A stretch of 64,000 bases of DNA from Myxococcales bacterium (GTDB taxonomy: Bacteria > Myxococcota_A > UBA9042): positions 1 to 64,000 of the forward strand of contig SHZF01000015.1 of NCBI GenBank assembly GCA_009692425.1. The letters run 5' to 3'. Both the position numbers and the translations under genes were made by a program. Shown one piece after another: positions 30,087 to 38,643 of the stretch. Under the pieces are notes generated by a model. It was not told where the DNA came from. It searched no databases and worked only from the letters and a program-made list of their open reading frames with translations. How positions within the stretch are numbered: position 1 is the first letter of the stretch; every line of letters begins with the position of its first letter.

Positions 30087-31052
30087 ATGAACGCATCGCC
30101 CGCCGCAGCTGCGCGCTTTTCCCGTTCGGCCGACGCCGAAGGGTTGCGCGATTCCAGACCGGCGTACGCCATCGTCCCGTCCACGCGCGACCGCCTGCGC
30201 GGCTACCTGTCGATGACGCGCCCCTCGGTGGTCGGCCTCGTGTTCTTTACCGGCGTACCCGCACTCGCCATCGACGGTTTCGGGTGGCCCGGATGGGCAC
30301 GCTCGAGCACGATCCTGCTCGGCATTGCCCTGTGCGCTGCCGCCTCCTCGGTGTTCAACGCGTGGCTTGAGCGCGCCTCGGATGCCCTGATGGAGCGCAC
30401 GCGGACCCGCCCCTTGCCGACCGGGCTCATCGAACCGCGCGCGGCGTTGCTCTGGGGCATGGTCCTGCTGGTCGGAGGCGTCGGCACGCTTTTCGCGATC
30501 GGCGGCATGCCGGGCGCGCTCGCAGGGGCAGCGACGGTCGCGTTCTATGTCTTCGTCTACACGATCTGGCTCAAACCGCGCACTCCGCTGAACATCGTGA
30601 TCGGGGGCGCTGCCGGTGCCGCACCGCCGCTGATCGTCGATGCGTGCCTGACGGGCGGCATCGGCCTGATGAGCCTGACGCTTTTCACGCTCGTGTTCTT
30701 GTGGACGCCACCGCATTTCTGGGCGATCGCGCTGTTCCGCAAGGAGGACTACGCGCGCGCCGGCTTCCCGATGCTGCCCAACACCCACGGCGACGCCGCG
30801 ACCCGCCGCCGCATCGTGCTGTACGCGCTCTGCCTGGTGCCTTTTGCGCTGCTGCCCGCGCTGACCCGCAACCTCAGCCTGGCGTACGGGGCGTTCGCGC
30901 TCGTCGTCTCCCTGTGGTTCGTGTGGGAGTGCGTGGAACTACTGCGCAAGGCCGACGTCGCGCGTGCCCGCCGTACCTTCTTCGCCTCGCTGCTCTACTT
31001 GCACTTGCTGTTCACCGGCATGACGGTGGATCTCCTCCTGCTCCGGACCTGA
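30087..31052 (+). CDS. ctaB: Protoheme IX farnesyltransferase (heme O synthase)
   Basis: This is a 321-residue UbiA-family prenyltransferase with about nine membrane helices. It adds a farnesyl group to heme B to make heme O, the precursor of heme A for the oxidase encoded just downstream. The first Asp-rich motif region reads N-A-W-L-E-R-A-S-D-A-L-M-E-R-T, followed by R-P-L-P, and the second loop holds Y-T-I-W-L-K-P-R-T-P. The N-terminal ~35 residues are a non-conserved extension. No strong ribosome site precedes the ATG. A 160-base gap with short repeats separates it from ctaC. Confidence 0.93.
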   Translation: MNASPAAAARFSRSADAEGLRDSRPAYAIVPSTRDRLRGYLSMTRPSVVGLVFFTGVPALAIDGFGWPGWARSSTILLGIALCAAASSVFNAWLERASDALMERTRTRPLPTGLIEPRAALLWGMVLLVGGVGTLFAIGGMPGALAGAATVAFYVFVYTIWLKPRTPLNIVIGGAAGAAPPLIVDACLTGGIGLMSLTLFTLVFLWTPPHFWAIALFRKEDYARAGFPMLPNTHGDAATRRRIVLYALCLVPFALLPALTRNLSLAYGAFALVVSLWFVWECVELLRKADVARARRTFFASLLYLHLLFTGMTVDLLLLRT

Positions 31053-31058
31053 CGATTG

Positions 31059-31150
31059 CGCCCAAAGTGAAGCGCGCACCCAACGGCAGTGCGCGCTGCA
31101 CCAAAAGTACGTGCCCGAACAAATGAAGTGCGCGCCCGAACAAAAGTGCG
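31059..31150 (+). repeat. Short imperfect tandem repeats upstream of ctaC
   Basis: The gap between ctaB and ctaC holds about five imperfect units of 17-21 bases resembling GCGCCCRAACAAARGTGCG. The last two, at 31111-31132 and 31131-31150, share CCCGAACAAA and AAGTGCG. Earlier units near 31059, 31076 and 31097 are more diverged. They may be regulator sites or a decayed repeat. Confidence 0.5.
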
Positions 31151-31212
31151 CCCCCACCCTGCCCTGCGTTGCCGCCGCTCGCGTCCACTCGATGCAACTT
31201 CAGAGGAAGCCG

Positions 31213-32286
31213 ATGACCTGGTCGCTCCCCCATTTCCGACGTGCGGTCGCCCGTGCGCCTGGTCGCCTGCTAGCCCTCGTGGCGCTGGCTCTGCTGGCCA
31301 TCGCGTGCAACGAAGCGCACCCACGCAACACGCTGCAACCCATCGCAGACACCGGCGACATCAGTGCGTGGTTCTACCACATGCTGTTGTGGGTCGATGT
31401 CGTCATCCTCGTGCTCGTCATGGGCGTCTGGACGTTTGCAGTCCTAAAGTACCGCCAGCGCCCGGGCGACACTGAGCTGCCGCCGCAGGACTTCGGCAAC
31501 CACAAGCTCGAGCTGATCTGGACGGTATTGCCCACTATCATCGTGATTGCGATCACCGTGCCGACCGTCGGCGGCATCTTCAAACTGGCGGAGCGCCCCG
31601 ACCCGAACCAGAAGATCATCGTGGTCGAGATCACCGGCAAGCAGTGGTGGTGGGAGTTCGACTACATCAAGGAAGGCATCAACACGGCAAACGAACTGCA
31701 CGTCGAGGCCGGCACGCAGGTGCTGCTCCACATGACGTCGGCCGACGTGATCCACGCGTGGTGGGTGCCGCGGCTGGGTGGCAAGCGCGACGCCACGCCG
31801 GGGCGGCGCCAGGACATGCACTTCATCGCCCGCGAGGTCGGAACCTTCGACGGCCAGTGTGCGGAGTTGTGCGGCGCGAGCCACGCGCTGATGGGTACGC
31901 GCATCATCGTACACCCTCCCGCCGGCGAGGACAGCTACCAGCACTGGGTCGAGGAGCAGCAGGAAAAGGCGAAGGAGCCTGCGGCCGGCAGCCCCGAGGA
32001 GAAGGGCCGCAAGGTCTTCCTCGAAAAGGGCTGCGTGGCGTGCCACTCGATTGCGGGCGTGGCCGAACTCGCGCCGGGCGCCCGCTCGCGCACGTCGGGC
32101 CCGAACCTGACGCACGTGGGCGGCCGCACGCGCATCGCCGCCAACACGCTGGAGAACAACGTCGATAACCTGGCGAAGTGGATCAAGAACCCGCAGTCCA
32201 TCAAGCCCGGCGCGCTGATGACGAACCTCGGCCTCACGGACGAGGACGCGAAGGCCGTCGCCACCTACCTGTTCAGCTTGAAATAG
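31213..32286 (+). CDS. ctaC: Cytochrome c oxidase subunit II with fused cytochrome c
   Basis: This is a protein of 357 residues. A lipoprotein-type signal ends L-A-I-A-C, two membrane helices follow, and then the periplasmic cupredoxin domain. The CuA ligands are C216, C220, H224 and M227 in C-A-E-L-C-G-A-S-H-A-L-M, and the electron-entry tryptophans are in K-Q-W-W-W-E-F. From about residue 260 a class I cytochrome c domain is fused, with C274-V-A-C-H278 and a Met in A-L-M-T-N as likely axial ligand. This is the caa3 layout. The ATG at 31213 has AGAGGAAG just upstream; the longer ATG reading from 31111 crosses the repeat region. Confidence 0.95.
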   Translation: MTWSLPHFRRAVARAPGRLLALVALALLAIACNEAHPRNTLQPIADTGDISAWFYHMLLWVDVVILVLVMGVWTFAVLKYRQRPGDTELPPQDFGNHKLELIWTVLPTIIVIAITVPTVGGIFKLAERPDPNQKIIVVEITGKQWWWEFDYIKEGINTANELHVEAGTQVLLHMTSADVIHAWWVPRLGGKRDATPGRRQDMHFIAREVGTFDGQCAELCGASHALMGTRIIVHPPAGEDSYQHWVEEQQEKAKEPAAGSPEEKGRKVFLEKGCVACHSIAGVAELAPGARSRTSGPNLTHVGGRTRIAANTLENNVDNLAKWIKNPQSIKPGALMTNLGLTDEDAKAVATYLFSLK

Positions 32287-32358
32287 CCGCTCGGCTTGAA
32301 ACCGCCGTACCGGACCGCACCTGGACCCTGATCGTCCCGACCGCCCTGGAGCGACACG

Positions 32359-34185
32359 ATGGCTTCGATTGCAGATTTCGCCGGCGCACAGCCGCCCGTC
32401 TACCACCAGGAGCGCGAGTCCAAGTACGGCCTCAGCGACTGGTTGACCACGGTAGACCACAAGAAGATCGGCATCCTGTACGGCATCTCCGGCCTCGCGG
32501 GCCTCGCCGTCGGTGGGCTCGAAGCGCTGTTGTTCCGCATCCAACTCGCCCAACCCGACCAGCACATCTTCGTCGGCGACCAGTTCAATGGGCTCGTCAC
32601 GATGCACGCGACGACGATGGTCTTCATGGCCGTCATGCCGCTCATCGCCGCAATCTCAAACTATTTCGTGCCGTTGATGATCGGCGCCCGGGACGTCGCC
32701 TTCCCGCGCCTGAACGCATTCTCGTACTGGACGTTCCTTTTCGGCGTGCTGCTGATGCACTCGTCGTTGATTTTCGCTGAATTCCCTGCCGCGGGCTGGA
32801 CCGGCTACGCGCCCCTGACCACCAAGCCGTACGGCGCCGGCGGCATCGATTTCTGGTGGGCTGGCCTGGCGATGCTCGCAATCTCGTCGATGATCGCTGG
32901 CGTGAATTTCGTAGTGACGATTCTGAACATGCGCGCGCCGGGCATGACGTTGATGCGCGTGCCGGTGCTGGCGTGGATGATCCTGGTCGTCCAGTTCCTG
33001 CTCGCGTTCTCGTTCCCGCCCGTCACGGTTGGCCTGATCCTGCTGGCATTCGACCGCACGTTCGGTTCGGTGTTCTACGAGACGTCGATGGGCGGCGACC
33101 CGCACTTGTGGCAGCACCTGTTCTGGCTGTTCGGGCACCCCGAGGTCTACGTGCTGATCCTGCCGTCGATGGGCATCGTGTCGGAGGTGCTGCCGGTGTT
33201 CAGCCGCAAGCCGCTGTTCGGCCACCACGCGGTCATCTTCTCAGGAATCTTTATTGGTTTCGTTGGATTCGGCGTGTGGGGCCATCACATGTTCACTTCG
33301 GGCATGGGCCCGATCGCGGACGCGGCGTTCGCCGTGACGACCGCCATCATCGCCGTCCCGACCGGCGTAAAGATCTTCAACTGGCTCGGCACGCTGGTGC
33401 ACGCGAAGATGCGCCTTACCACGGCGATGTTGTTTGCCGTGACGTTCATCCCGCAGTTCACGATCGGTGGCCTGTCGGGCGTCATGCACGCCAGCCCGCC
33501 ACTGGACCTGCAGCAGCACGATTCGTACTTCGTGGTCGCACACTTCCACTACGTGCTGGTGGGCGGCGCGCTCACGGGCCTGTTCGCCGGCGCGTACTTC
33601 TACCTGCCCAAGATCACGGGACGGCTGCTCGACGAAACGCTCGGCAAGATCCACTTCTGGATGTTCATCATCGGCTTCAACCTCACGTTCTTCCCGATGC
33701 ACTTGCTCGGCAACAACGGCATGCCGCGGCGCATCTTCACGTATCCGGCCGACGCGGGCTGGAATACGGAGAACATGATCGGCACGATCGGCGTTGTGTT
33801 TCAGGTGGTTTCGGTGCTCATCTTCTTCTACAACATGATGGTCAGTTCGAAGAAGGGCGCCGTCGCGGGCAGCGACCCGTGGGATGCGAACACGCTCGAG
33901 TGGATGATTCCGTCGCCGCCACCCGTGCACAACTTCGACTTCACGCCCGTCGTGCTGTCGGAGCGCCCGCTGTGGGACCACAAGTACACGCCGGGCTTCG
34001 AGATCACGGTGCCGGCGCAGCGCGAAGAGATCCACATGCCGTCGTACTCGTGGCGGCCGATTATCGTGTCGGGCTTCGTGCTGCTTGTGCTGATCGGCCT
34101 GCTCTCGCACATCTGGGCGCTTTCAGTGGTCGGCGGCGTGGGCATCGTGGTGGGCGTGTATTTCTGGGTATCCGAGCCGGTGTAG
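32359..34185 (+). CDS. ctaD: Cytochrome c oxidase subunit I
   Basis: This is a 608-residue catalytic subunit with about twelve to fourteen helices. It reduces oxygen to water and pumps protons. Heme and copper ligands are visible: H83 in M-H-A-T-T-M, H-P-E-V-Y (CuB His and the cross-linked Tyr), W-G-H-H-M-F (two CuB His) and V-A-H-F-H-Y-V (heme a3 and heme a His). The Y in H-P-E-V-Y and the proton-channel residues place it in the A-type oxidase family. GGAG lies eight bases before the ATG. It sits between ctaC and ctaE. Confidence 0.96.
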   Translation: MASIADFAGAQPPVYHQERESKYGLSDWLTTVDHKKIGILYGISGLAGLAVGGLEALLFRIQLAQPDQHIFVGDQFNGLVTMHATTMVFMAVMPLIAAISNYFVPLMIGARDVAFPRLNAFSYWTFLFGVLLMHSSLIFAEFPAAGWTGYAPLTTKPYGAGGIDFWWAGLAMLAISSMIAGVNFVVTILNMRAPGMTLMRVPVLAWMILVVQFLLAFSFPPVTVGLILLAFDRTFGSVFYETSMGGDPHLWQHLFWLFGHPEVYVLILPSMGIVSEVLPVFSRKPLFGHHAVIFSGIFIGFVGFGVWGHHMFTSGMGPIADAAFAVTTAIIAVPTGVKIFNWLGTLVHAKMRLTTAMLFAVTFIPQFTIGGLSGVMHASPPLDLQQHDSYFVVAHFHYVLVGGALTGLFAGAYFYLPKITGRLLDETLGKIHFWMFIIGFNLTFFPMHLLGNNGMPRRIFTYPADAGWNTENMIGTIGVVFQVVSVLIFFYNMMVSSKKGAVAGSDPWDANTLEWMIPSPPPVHNFDFTPVVLSERPLWDHKYTPGFEITVPAQREEIHMPSYSWRPIIVSGFVLLVLIGLLSHIWALSVVGGVGIVVGVYFWVSEPV

Positions 34186-34253
34186 CTGGCACTGTTGCGC
34201 GTGTTGCGTCGCTGCGCGGCCCGGGCGGGCCGTAGCGAGTGAGAGGGGTCGAA

Positions 34254-34934
34254 ATGAGTGAAGCAGTTGCCATCGCCCACGACGGGCACAGCCACGACGG
34301 GCACGGGCATGATGCCGGCCACGGGCATGATGCCGGCCACGGGCACCACCAGTTGACCGAGAACAACTTCCTGGGGCTGCCGAACATCAAGCTGGCGATG
34401 TGGGCGTTCCTGGGGTCGGAGTGCATGTTCTTCGGGTCGCTGATCGGGACCTACTTCTTCTACCGGGAGATGAGTCTCGGCGGGCCGATGCCCGAGGACA
34501 TCTTCGACGTCAACATCACGTCGATCTCAACGTTCTTGCTGCTGATGTCGTCCGTCACGATGGCCCTTGCGGTCGACAACGCGCGCCAGCGGAACTTCGG
34601 CAAGATGAGGGCGTTCATCCTGGCCACGGCCGCGCAGGGGGCTGCGTTCGTCGGCTTCCAGATCTACGAGTTCTCGCACTTCGTCGCCCACGGGCTCAAG
34701 CTGTCGACGTCCCTGTTCGGCTCGACGTTCTACACGATGACCGGCTTTCACGGCGCGCATGTGTCGGTCGGCGTCATCTGGCTGGTGATGGTGGCGTTGC
34801 TGGCGACGCAGGGCAAGCTCAACAAGGACAAGATTGCCATCAATGTCGAGGTCATGGGCCTGTACTGGCACTTCGTCGACATCGTCTGGATCATCATCTT
34901 CACGTTCGTCTACCTGCTGGAGTTCACGCGTTGA
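34254..34934 (+). CDS. ctaE: Cytochrome c oxidase subunit III with His-rich N-terminus
   Basis: This is a protein of 226 residues with about five membrane helices and typical subunit III motifs: W-A-F-L-G-S-E-C-M-F-F, T-G-F-H-G-A-H-V and Y-W-H-F-V-D-I-V-W-I. The first ~35 residues carry repeated H-D-G-H and H-G-H-D-A-G-H motifs (about eleven His), an unusual leader that could bind copper or zinc. An AGAGGGG site precedes the ATG at 34254; an in-frame ATG at 34239 has weaker support. Confidence 0.94.
   Translation: MSEAVAIAHDGHSHDGHGHDAGHGHDAGHGHHQLTENNFLGLPNIKLAMWAFLGSECMFFGSLIGTYFFYREMSLGGPMPEDIFDVNITSISTFLLLMSSVTMALAVDNARQRNFGKMRAFILATAAQGAAFVGFQIYEFSHFVAHGLKLSTSLFGSTFYTMTGFHGAHVSVGVIWLVMVALLATQGKLNKDKIAINVEVMGLYWHFVDIVWIIIFTFVYLLEFTR
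34305..34340 (+). repeat. 18-bp tandem duplication in the His-rich leader of ctaE
   Basis: GGGCATGATGCCGGCCAC occurs twice head to tail at 34305-34322 and 34323-34340. It encodes G-H-D-A-G-H each time, so the number of His motifs can change without a frameshift. Confidence 0.9.
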
Positions 34935-34950
34935 ATTCTGGAGTACACCC

Positions 34951-35700
34951 ATGAGCCACCCCACGCACGCAGACGGCGGCCACGATCTGCCGCACTCGCA
35001 CCAGAAGCACTACCTCATCGTCGCCGCCGTGCTCACAGTCGTGACTGCGGTCGAGATCGGCATCCTGTTCCTGCCGGCGGTCAACGGCACGTGGTGGGTG
35101 GTGCCGTTCATCGGCGTGCTCGCCGTGTTCAAGTTCGGGCTCGTCGTCGGCGAGTTCATGCACCTGCGGCCGGATCACGGCGTGTACAAGTTCCTGTTCA
35201 TGTCGCCGATGTTCTTGGCACTTTTCAGTTTCATCGCCCTCAGCGCACTCGCCGTGGTCACCTACCAGCCGTTCGGCGGCGGCTACGCGATCACACAGCG
35301 CGACCGCAAGGCCGGCTTCGTGCCCCCGTCGGCGGGCGGCGGCTTCGAGGTCGCCTGGCCCGAAGACAAGCTGAAGGCCGCGTTTGCCGAAGCCGAAAAG
35401 GGCGGCTTCGCGAAGGGCAAGGCGACATTCGCATCGACGTGCGCCAACTGCCACCGCGGCGACGGCGGCGGCATGCCCGCGCTTGGCCCGAACATGACCG
35501 ACGATTGCTTCAAGCACGGTGGGAGCCTGGCCGAACTGTACACGACGATCGGCAAGGGCGTGCAGGGCACCGCGATGCCGGCGTGGTCGACGTCGATGAG
35601 CCCCGATGCCATTCGCCAAGCGGCGTTCTTCGTGCGCAGCCTCAAGGGCAAGAATGTCGCCGGCGGCTTGGAGTGCGTCGGCACGAAGGTCGCGGACTAG
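34951..35700 (+). CDS. Oxidase subunit IV-like protein fused to a cytochrome c domain
   Basis: This is a protein of 249 residues. The first ~110 residues have a His-rich start and three membrane helices with the layout of prokaryotic oxidase subunit IV (H-Y-L-I-V-A-A-V-L-T-V-V-T-A-V-E, then F-K-F-G-L-V-V-G-E-F-M-H-L). The C-terminal half is a class I cytochrome c with C164-A-N-C-H168 and M209 in T-A-M-P-A-W as the likely heme ligands. Carrying a c-type heme on subunit IV is not the usual arrangement. It starts 17 bases after ctaE with a GGAG site, so it belongs to the oxidase operon. Confidence 0.88.
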   Translation: MSHPTHADGGHDLPHSHQKHYLIVAAVLTVVTAVEIGILFLPAVNGTWWVVPFIGVLAVFKFGLVVGEFMHLRPDHGVYKFLFMSPMFLALFSFIALSALAVVTYQPFGGGYAITQRDRKAGFVPPSAGGGFEVAWPEDKLKAAFAEAEKGGFAKGKATFASTCANCHRGDGGGMPALGPNMTDDCFKHGGSLAELYTTIGKGVQGTAMPAWSTSMSPDAIRQAAFFVRSLKGKNVAGGLECVGTKVAD

Positions 35701-35706
35701 CCTCCG

Positions 35707-36729
35707 ATGCGTTTGCGGTCGTGGGCCGCCGGAGCCGCCACCGCGGTTGCTGGCTCCGGTAGCGCGCTGGCGTGGCTGCCGTCGGCGTGGGCGCATCCGT
35801 CGGGCCTGCCCCAGTTGCGCGATCGGGCGGGCGTCGTCTGGCAGGATGCGACGGCTGCACTGGTGTGGGACGTCCACGAGAGCATCGTCATCGGCGTCGT
35901 GCTGCTGGCGCTGCTGTACGGGCTCGCGATCACGCGTTGGCGGGTGAGGTTCGGCTGGTCGGAGCAGCCGGCCGATCGCTGGCAGGTGGCGCTGTTCTAC
36001 GCCAATTGCGGGCTGCTCTACGTCACACTCGACGGGGTCCTGCACCACCTTGCCGACGAGCTGTTCTTCTCGGCGCACATGCTGCAGCACATGCTGCTCC
36101 AGCTGATCTGGGCGCCGCTGCTCGTGTTCAGCGTGCCGGACTGGCTGTGGCGAGCGCTGTTGCGACCTCGGGCGATCGGCGCAGTCGGGCGCTTCTTGTC
36201 GCGGCCGATGGTGGCGTTCCTCGCGTTCAACGGCTTCATGTGGGGCTGGCATTACCCGGCGATGTACGACCTCGCCCTGCGCAACCACCCCTGGCACATC
36301 GTGCAGCACCTGTGTTTCATGAGCTCGGCGGTGCTGCTGTGGTGGGTGCTCATCGGGCCGCTGCCCGAGCTCCGCGCCAGCTATGCCCGGCGCATGGTGT
36401 TCATTTTCGCGAACATGCTGGCGATGAAGGGGCTGGGCCTGTCGCTCGCCCTGTCGGACCACGTCATCTACCCGTTCTACAGCGAGAATGTGCGCGCGCT
36501 CGGGCTCGATCCCCTGTCAGACCAACAGCTCGGCGCCATGCTGATGTGGATGCCTGGAGGCGGCTTCCTGTGGTTCGGCATGGCGCGCATCTGGTGGCAG
36601 TGGTTGCGCTCGGGCACGCCGCGCAAGGGACTGACCGGCATCGCCTCGATCGACGCGGAGCGCGCGCGCCGGAATGGTACGCTGCCGCCCCACTCGACGG
36701 GACCAACACCCGCGCACGAGGCGGCATGA
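35707..36729 (+). CDS. ctaG: Cytochrome c oxidase assembly factor CtaG (caa3 type)
   Basis: This is a membrane protein of 340 residues with a signal-like N-terminus and about seven helices. It shows family motifs H-M-L-Q-H-M-L-L, W-G-W-H-Y-P-A-M-Y and P-W-H-I-V-Q-H, whose Met and His residues probably bind copper. This family (distinct from the mitochondrial Cox11 type) helps form active caa3 oxidase in Bacillus. The gene begins six bases after the subunit IV fusion and ends in an ATGA overlap with the next gene. Confidence 0.9.
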   Translation: MRLRSWAAGAATAVAGSGSALAWLPSAWAHPSGLPQLRDRAGVVWQDATAALVWDVHESIVIGVVLLALLYGLAITRWRVRFGWSEQPADRWQVALFYANCGLLYVTLDGVLHHLADELFFSAHMLQHMLLQLIWAPLLVFSVPDWLWRALLRPRAIGAVGRFLSRPMVAFLAFNGFMWGWHYPAMYDLALRNHPWHIVQHLCFMSSAVLLWWVLIGPLPELRASYARRMVFIFANMLAMKGLGLSLALSDHVIYPFYSENVRALGLDPLSDQQLGAMLMWMPGGGFLWFGMARIWWQWLRSGTPRKGLTGIASIDAERARRNGTLPPHSTGPTPAHEAA

Positions 36730-37268
36730 ACGCGGCCGCCCGACTGCGAATCGGGGCCCTCGCTGCGGTCGGATGCGGCATGGTCGCATGCTACAAGGAT
36801 GGCTCGCAGAAGGTCGCTCCGGCGATGGCGCCACCACAGGCCTTGCGTGTCGACTCACCGGCGTTGGCGCCCAGCGGGGCCCCCGTTGCGCCCGCAGCGG
36901 CCGGCGAGGTGCGCGAGGTGGGCGGGCCAGGCGAGCGCGGCACCTTCCGATTTGTGTTGCGCTTCACGGCGCCCAAGGTCAACGAGCTGTTTGCGGTCGA
37001 GACCGTGGTGACGGACGCGGCGACGCACGCTCCCGTGCCCGGGGCGAAGTTCTCGCTCGACGCGACGATGCCCGAGCACGGCCACGGCATGATGACGCAG
37101 CCGGAACACCGGGAGCTCGCGCCGGGGCGGTGGCGCACCGAAGGCATGAAGCTGCACATGCACGGCAAGTGGATCGTCGAGGCGAAGGCCGAGGCGGGCG
37201 GCCGCACCGACATCGTGAGGGTGCCATGGGACCAACCGCCCGCAGTCGCTGGACCCGTCCAGCCCTGA
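36726..37268 (+). CDS. YtkA-like lipoprotein
   Basis: This is a predicted lipoprotein of 180 residues; the signal ends V-A-C with Cys at about residue 22. A Pro/Ala-rich linker is followed by a single immunoglobulin-like domain with D-A-T-M-P-E-H-G-H-G-M-M and M-K-L-H-M-H-G-K-W, matching YtkA/FixH-like domains seen with copper and oxidase genes. The Met/His clusters suggest periplasmic copper handling, which is inference. Its ATG overlaps the ctaG stop (36726-36729), implying coupled translation. Confidence 0.8.
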   Translation: MNAAARLRIGALAAVGCGMVACYKDGSQKVAPAMAPPQALRVDSPALAPSGAPVAPAAAGEVREVGGPGERGTFRFVLRFTAPKVNELFAVETVVTDAATHAPVPGAKFSLDATMPEHGHGMMTQPEHRELAPGRWRTEGMKLHMHGKWIVEAKAEAGGRTDIVRVPWDQPPAVAGPVQP

Positions 37269-38578
37269 GGAATCGTGGATCCCCCGATCCACAGGTTCTG
37301 AGTCGGCGCACACACCGCCGAGGTGCGCGAACCGCCGCAGCCTGCGGGCTGGGCCTGGCAGTGCTCGCGTCGTGCGCGCCGCGCCTGGACCCGGATGCGC
37401 CGTGGAGCGCCAGCGAGTTTGCGCTGTTGCGCAGCCTGTCGCCCGTTGCCGCTCCCGCACCGAACGCCGGCAACCGATTCGCCGACGACCCCGCGGCCGC
37501 CGCATTGGGGCAAGCGCTGTTTTTCGACAAGGGCCTTTCGGCCAATGGCCAGGTGGCGTGCGCGACTTGTCACCAACCCGCGCGCAGGTTCACCGACGGG
37601 CTGCGCCATGCACGCGGAGTCGGCGAGGCTCCCGCCAACGCTCCGACCTTGCTTGGCGCCCACAGCGTGCCTTTTCTGTTTCGCGATGGCCGCAAGGACA
37701 GCCTGTGGTCTCAGGCGCTCGGCCCCCTCGAAGCGGAACCGGAGCATGGCTTTGACCGGATGGCGGCCGCCCATCACGTCGCGGCGCGCCATCGCCAGGC
37801 CTACGAGGCGACGTTCGGTCCCCTGCCGCCGCTGCAGGACAGCACGCGGTTTCCGGCCCACGCGCGGCCGGTCCCGCTCGACCGTGGGCATCCGCATGAC
37901 CGTGCCTGGCAGGCAATGGCACACGTCGACCGCGCGGCCGTCGACCGCGTGTTTGCCCACATCGGCAAGGCGATCGAGGCGTATGAGCGCAAGCTGGTGC
38001 CCGGTCCGGCCCCCTTTGACCGCTACGTGGCCGCCGTGCTGCGCGCCGACCCCGCCGCCGCAACCCTGCTGCCCACGGCCGCGCGGCGCGGGCTGCGCCA
38101 TTTCATCGGGGCGGCGCAGTGCGTGACGTGCCACAATGGGCCGTGGTTCACCGACGGTGCGTTCCACAACCTCGGCCTGCCGCGTGCGGCGCACGCCCCC
38201 TCGGGCATCGACGTCGGCCGGTCGCTGGGCGCGCAGCGCGTCAAGGAAGACGCGTTCCGCTGCGGTGGGCTCCACAGCGATACCAAGGATTGCCCAGAGT
38301 TGCGGTTCCTGAACCCGCGCTTTGCTGACTTCCTGGGCGCGTTCAAGACGCCATCGCTGAGAAACGTAGAGACAACAGCACCATACATGCATACGGGCCA
38401 GTTTGCGACCTTGGCGGAGGTCTTGGCATTCTACCAGTCGCTGCCGGGTACCGCGGAGGTCGGGCACCGCGAACTGACGCTGTCGCTGGTGGCGCAGGAC
38501 ATCGATCCTGTCGAGATCATTGCGTTCCTTCACACCCTGACGAGTCCATTGCCCGACGCCCGTTGGCTGCACCCTTGA
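37226..38578 (+). CDS. MauG/cytochrome c peroxidase family di-heme lipoprotein
   Basis: This is a protein of 450 residues with a lipobox-like V-L-A-S-C at about residue 50 and two c-type heme sites, C-A-T-C-H in the N-terminal half and C-V-T-C-H in the C-terminal half. Conserved family segments include G-Q-A-L-F-F-D-K and L-S-A-N-G-Q-V-A-C-A-T-C-H (N-terminal domain) and K-T-P-S-L-R-N-V (C-terminal domain). Members reduce hydrogen peroxide or perform MauG-type oxidations in the periplasm. The ATG at 37226 overlaps the previous gene by 43 bases and gives a long basic leader; a non-ATG start near 37300 is possible. A small hairpin at 37275-37292 lies within this leader. Confidence 0.82.
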   Translation: MGPTARSRWTRPALRNRGSPDPQVLSRRTHRRGARTAAACGLGLAVLASCAPRLDPDAPWSASEFALLRSLSPVAAPAPNAGNRFADDPAAAALGQALFFDKGLSANGQVACATCHQPARRFTDGLRHARGVGEAPANAPTLLGAHSVPFLFRDGRKDSLWSQALGPLEAEPEHGFDRMAAAHHVAARHRQAYEATFGPLPPLQDSTRFPAHARPVPLDRGHPHDRAWQAMAHVDRAAVDRVFAHIGKAIEAYERKLVPGPAPFDRYVAAVLRADPAAATLLPTAARRGLRHFIGAAQCVTCHNGPWFTDGAFHNLGLPRAAHAPSGIDVGRSLGAQRVKEDAFRCGGLHSDTKDCPELRFLNPRFADFLGAFKTPSLRNVETTAPYMHTGQFATLAEVLAFYQSLPGTAEVGHRELTLSLVAQDIDPVEIIAFLHTLTSPLPDARWLHP

Positions 38579-38643
38579 ACCTGCGGCCGAGACAGCCGAT
38601 CCTGTCGCGCTGCGGGCCGTTGCCGCCGAAGCTGAGACTGTCG

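Noticed and set aside
37275..37292. Hairpin GTGGATC-CCCC-GATCCAC as a terminator inside the oxidase locus
   Set aside because: Only a 7-bp stem without a T-run, and it lies within the probable leader of the di-heme protein gene.
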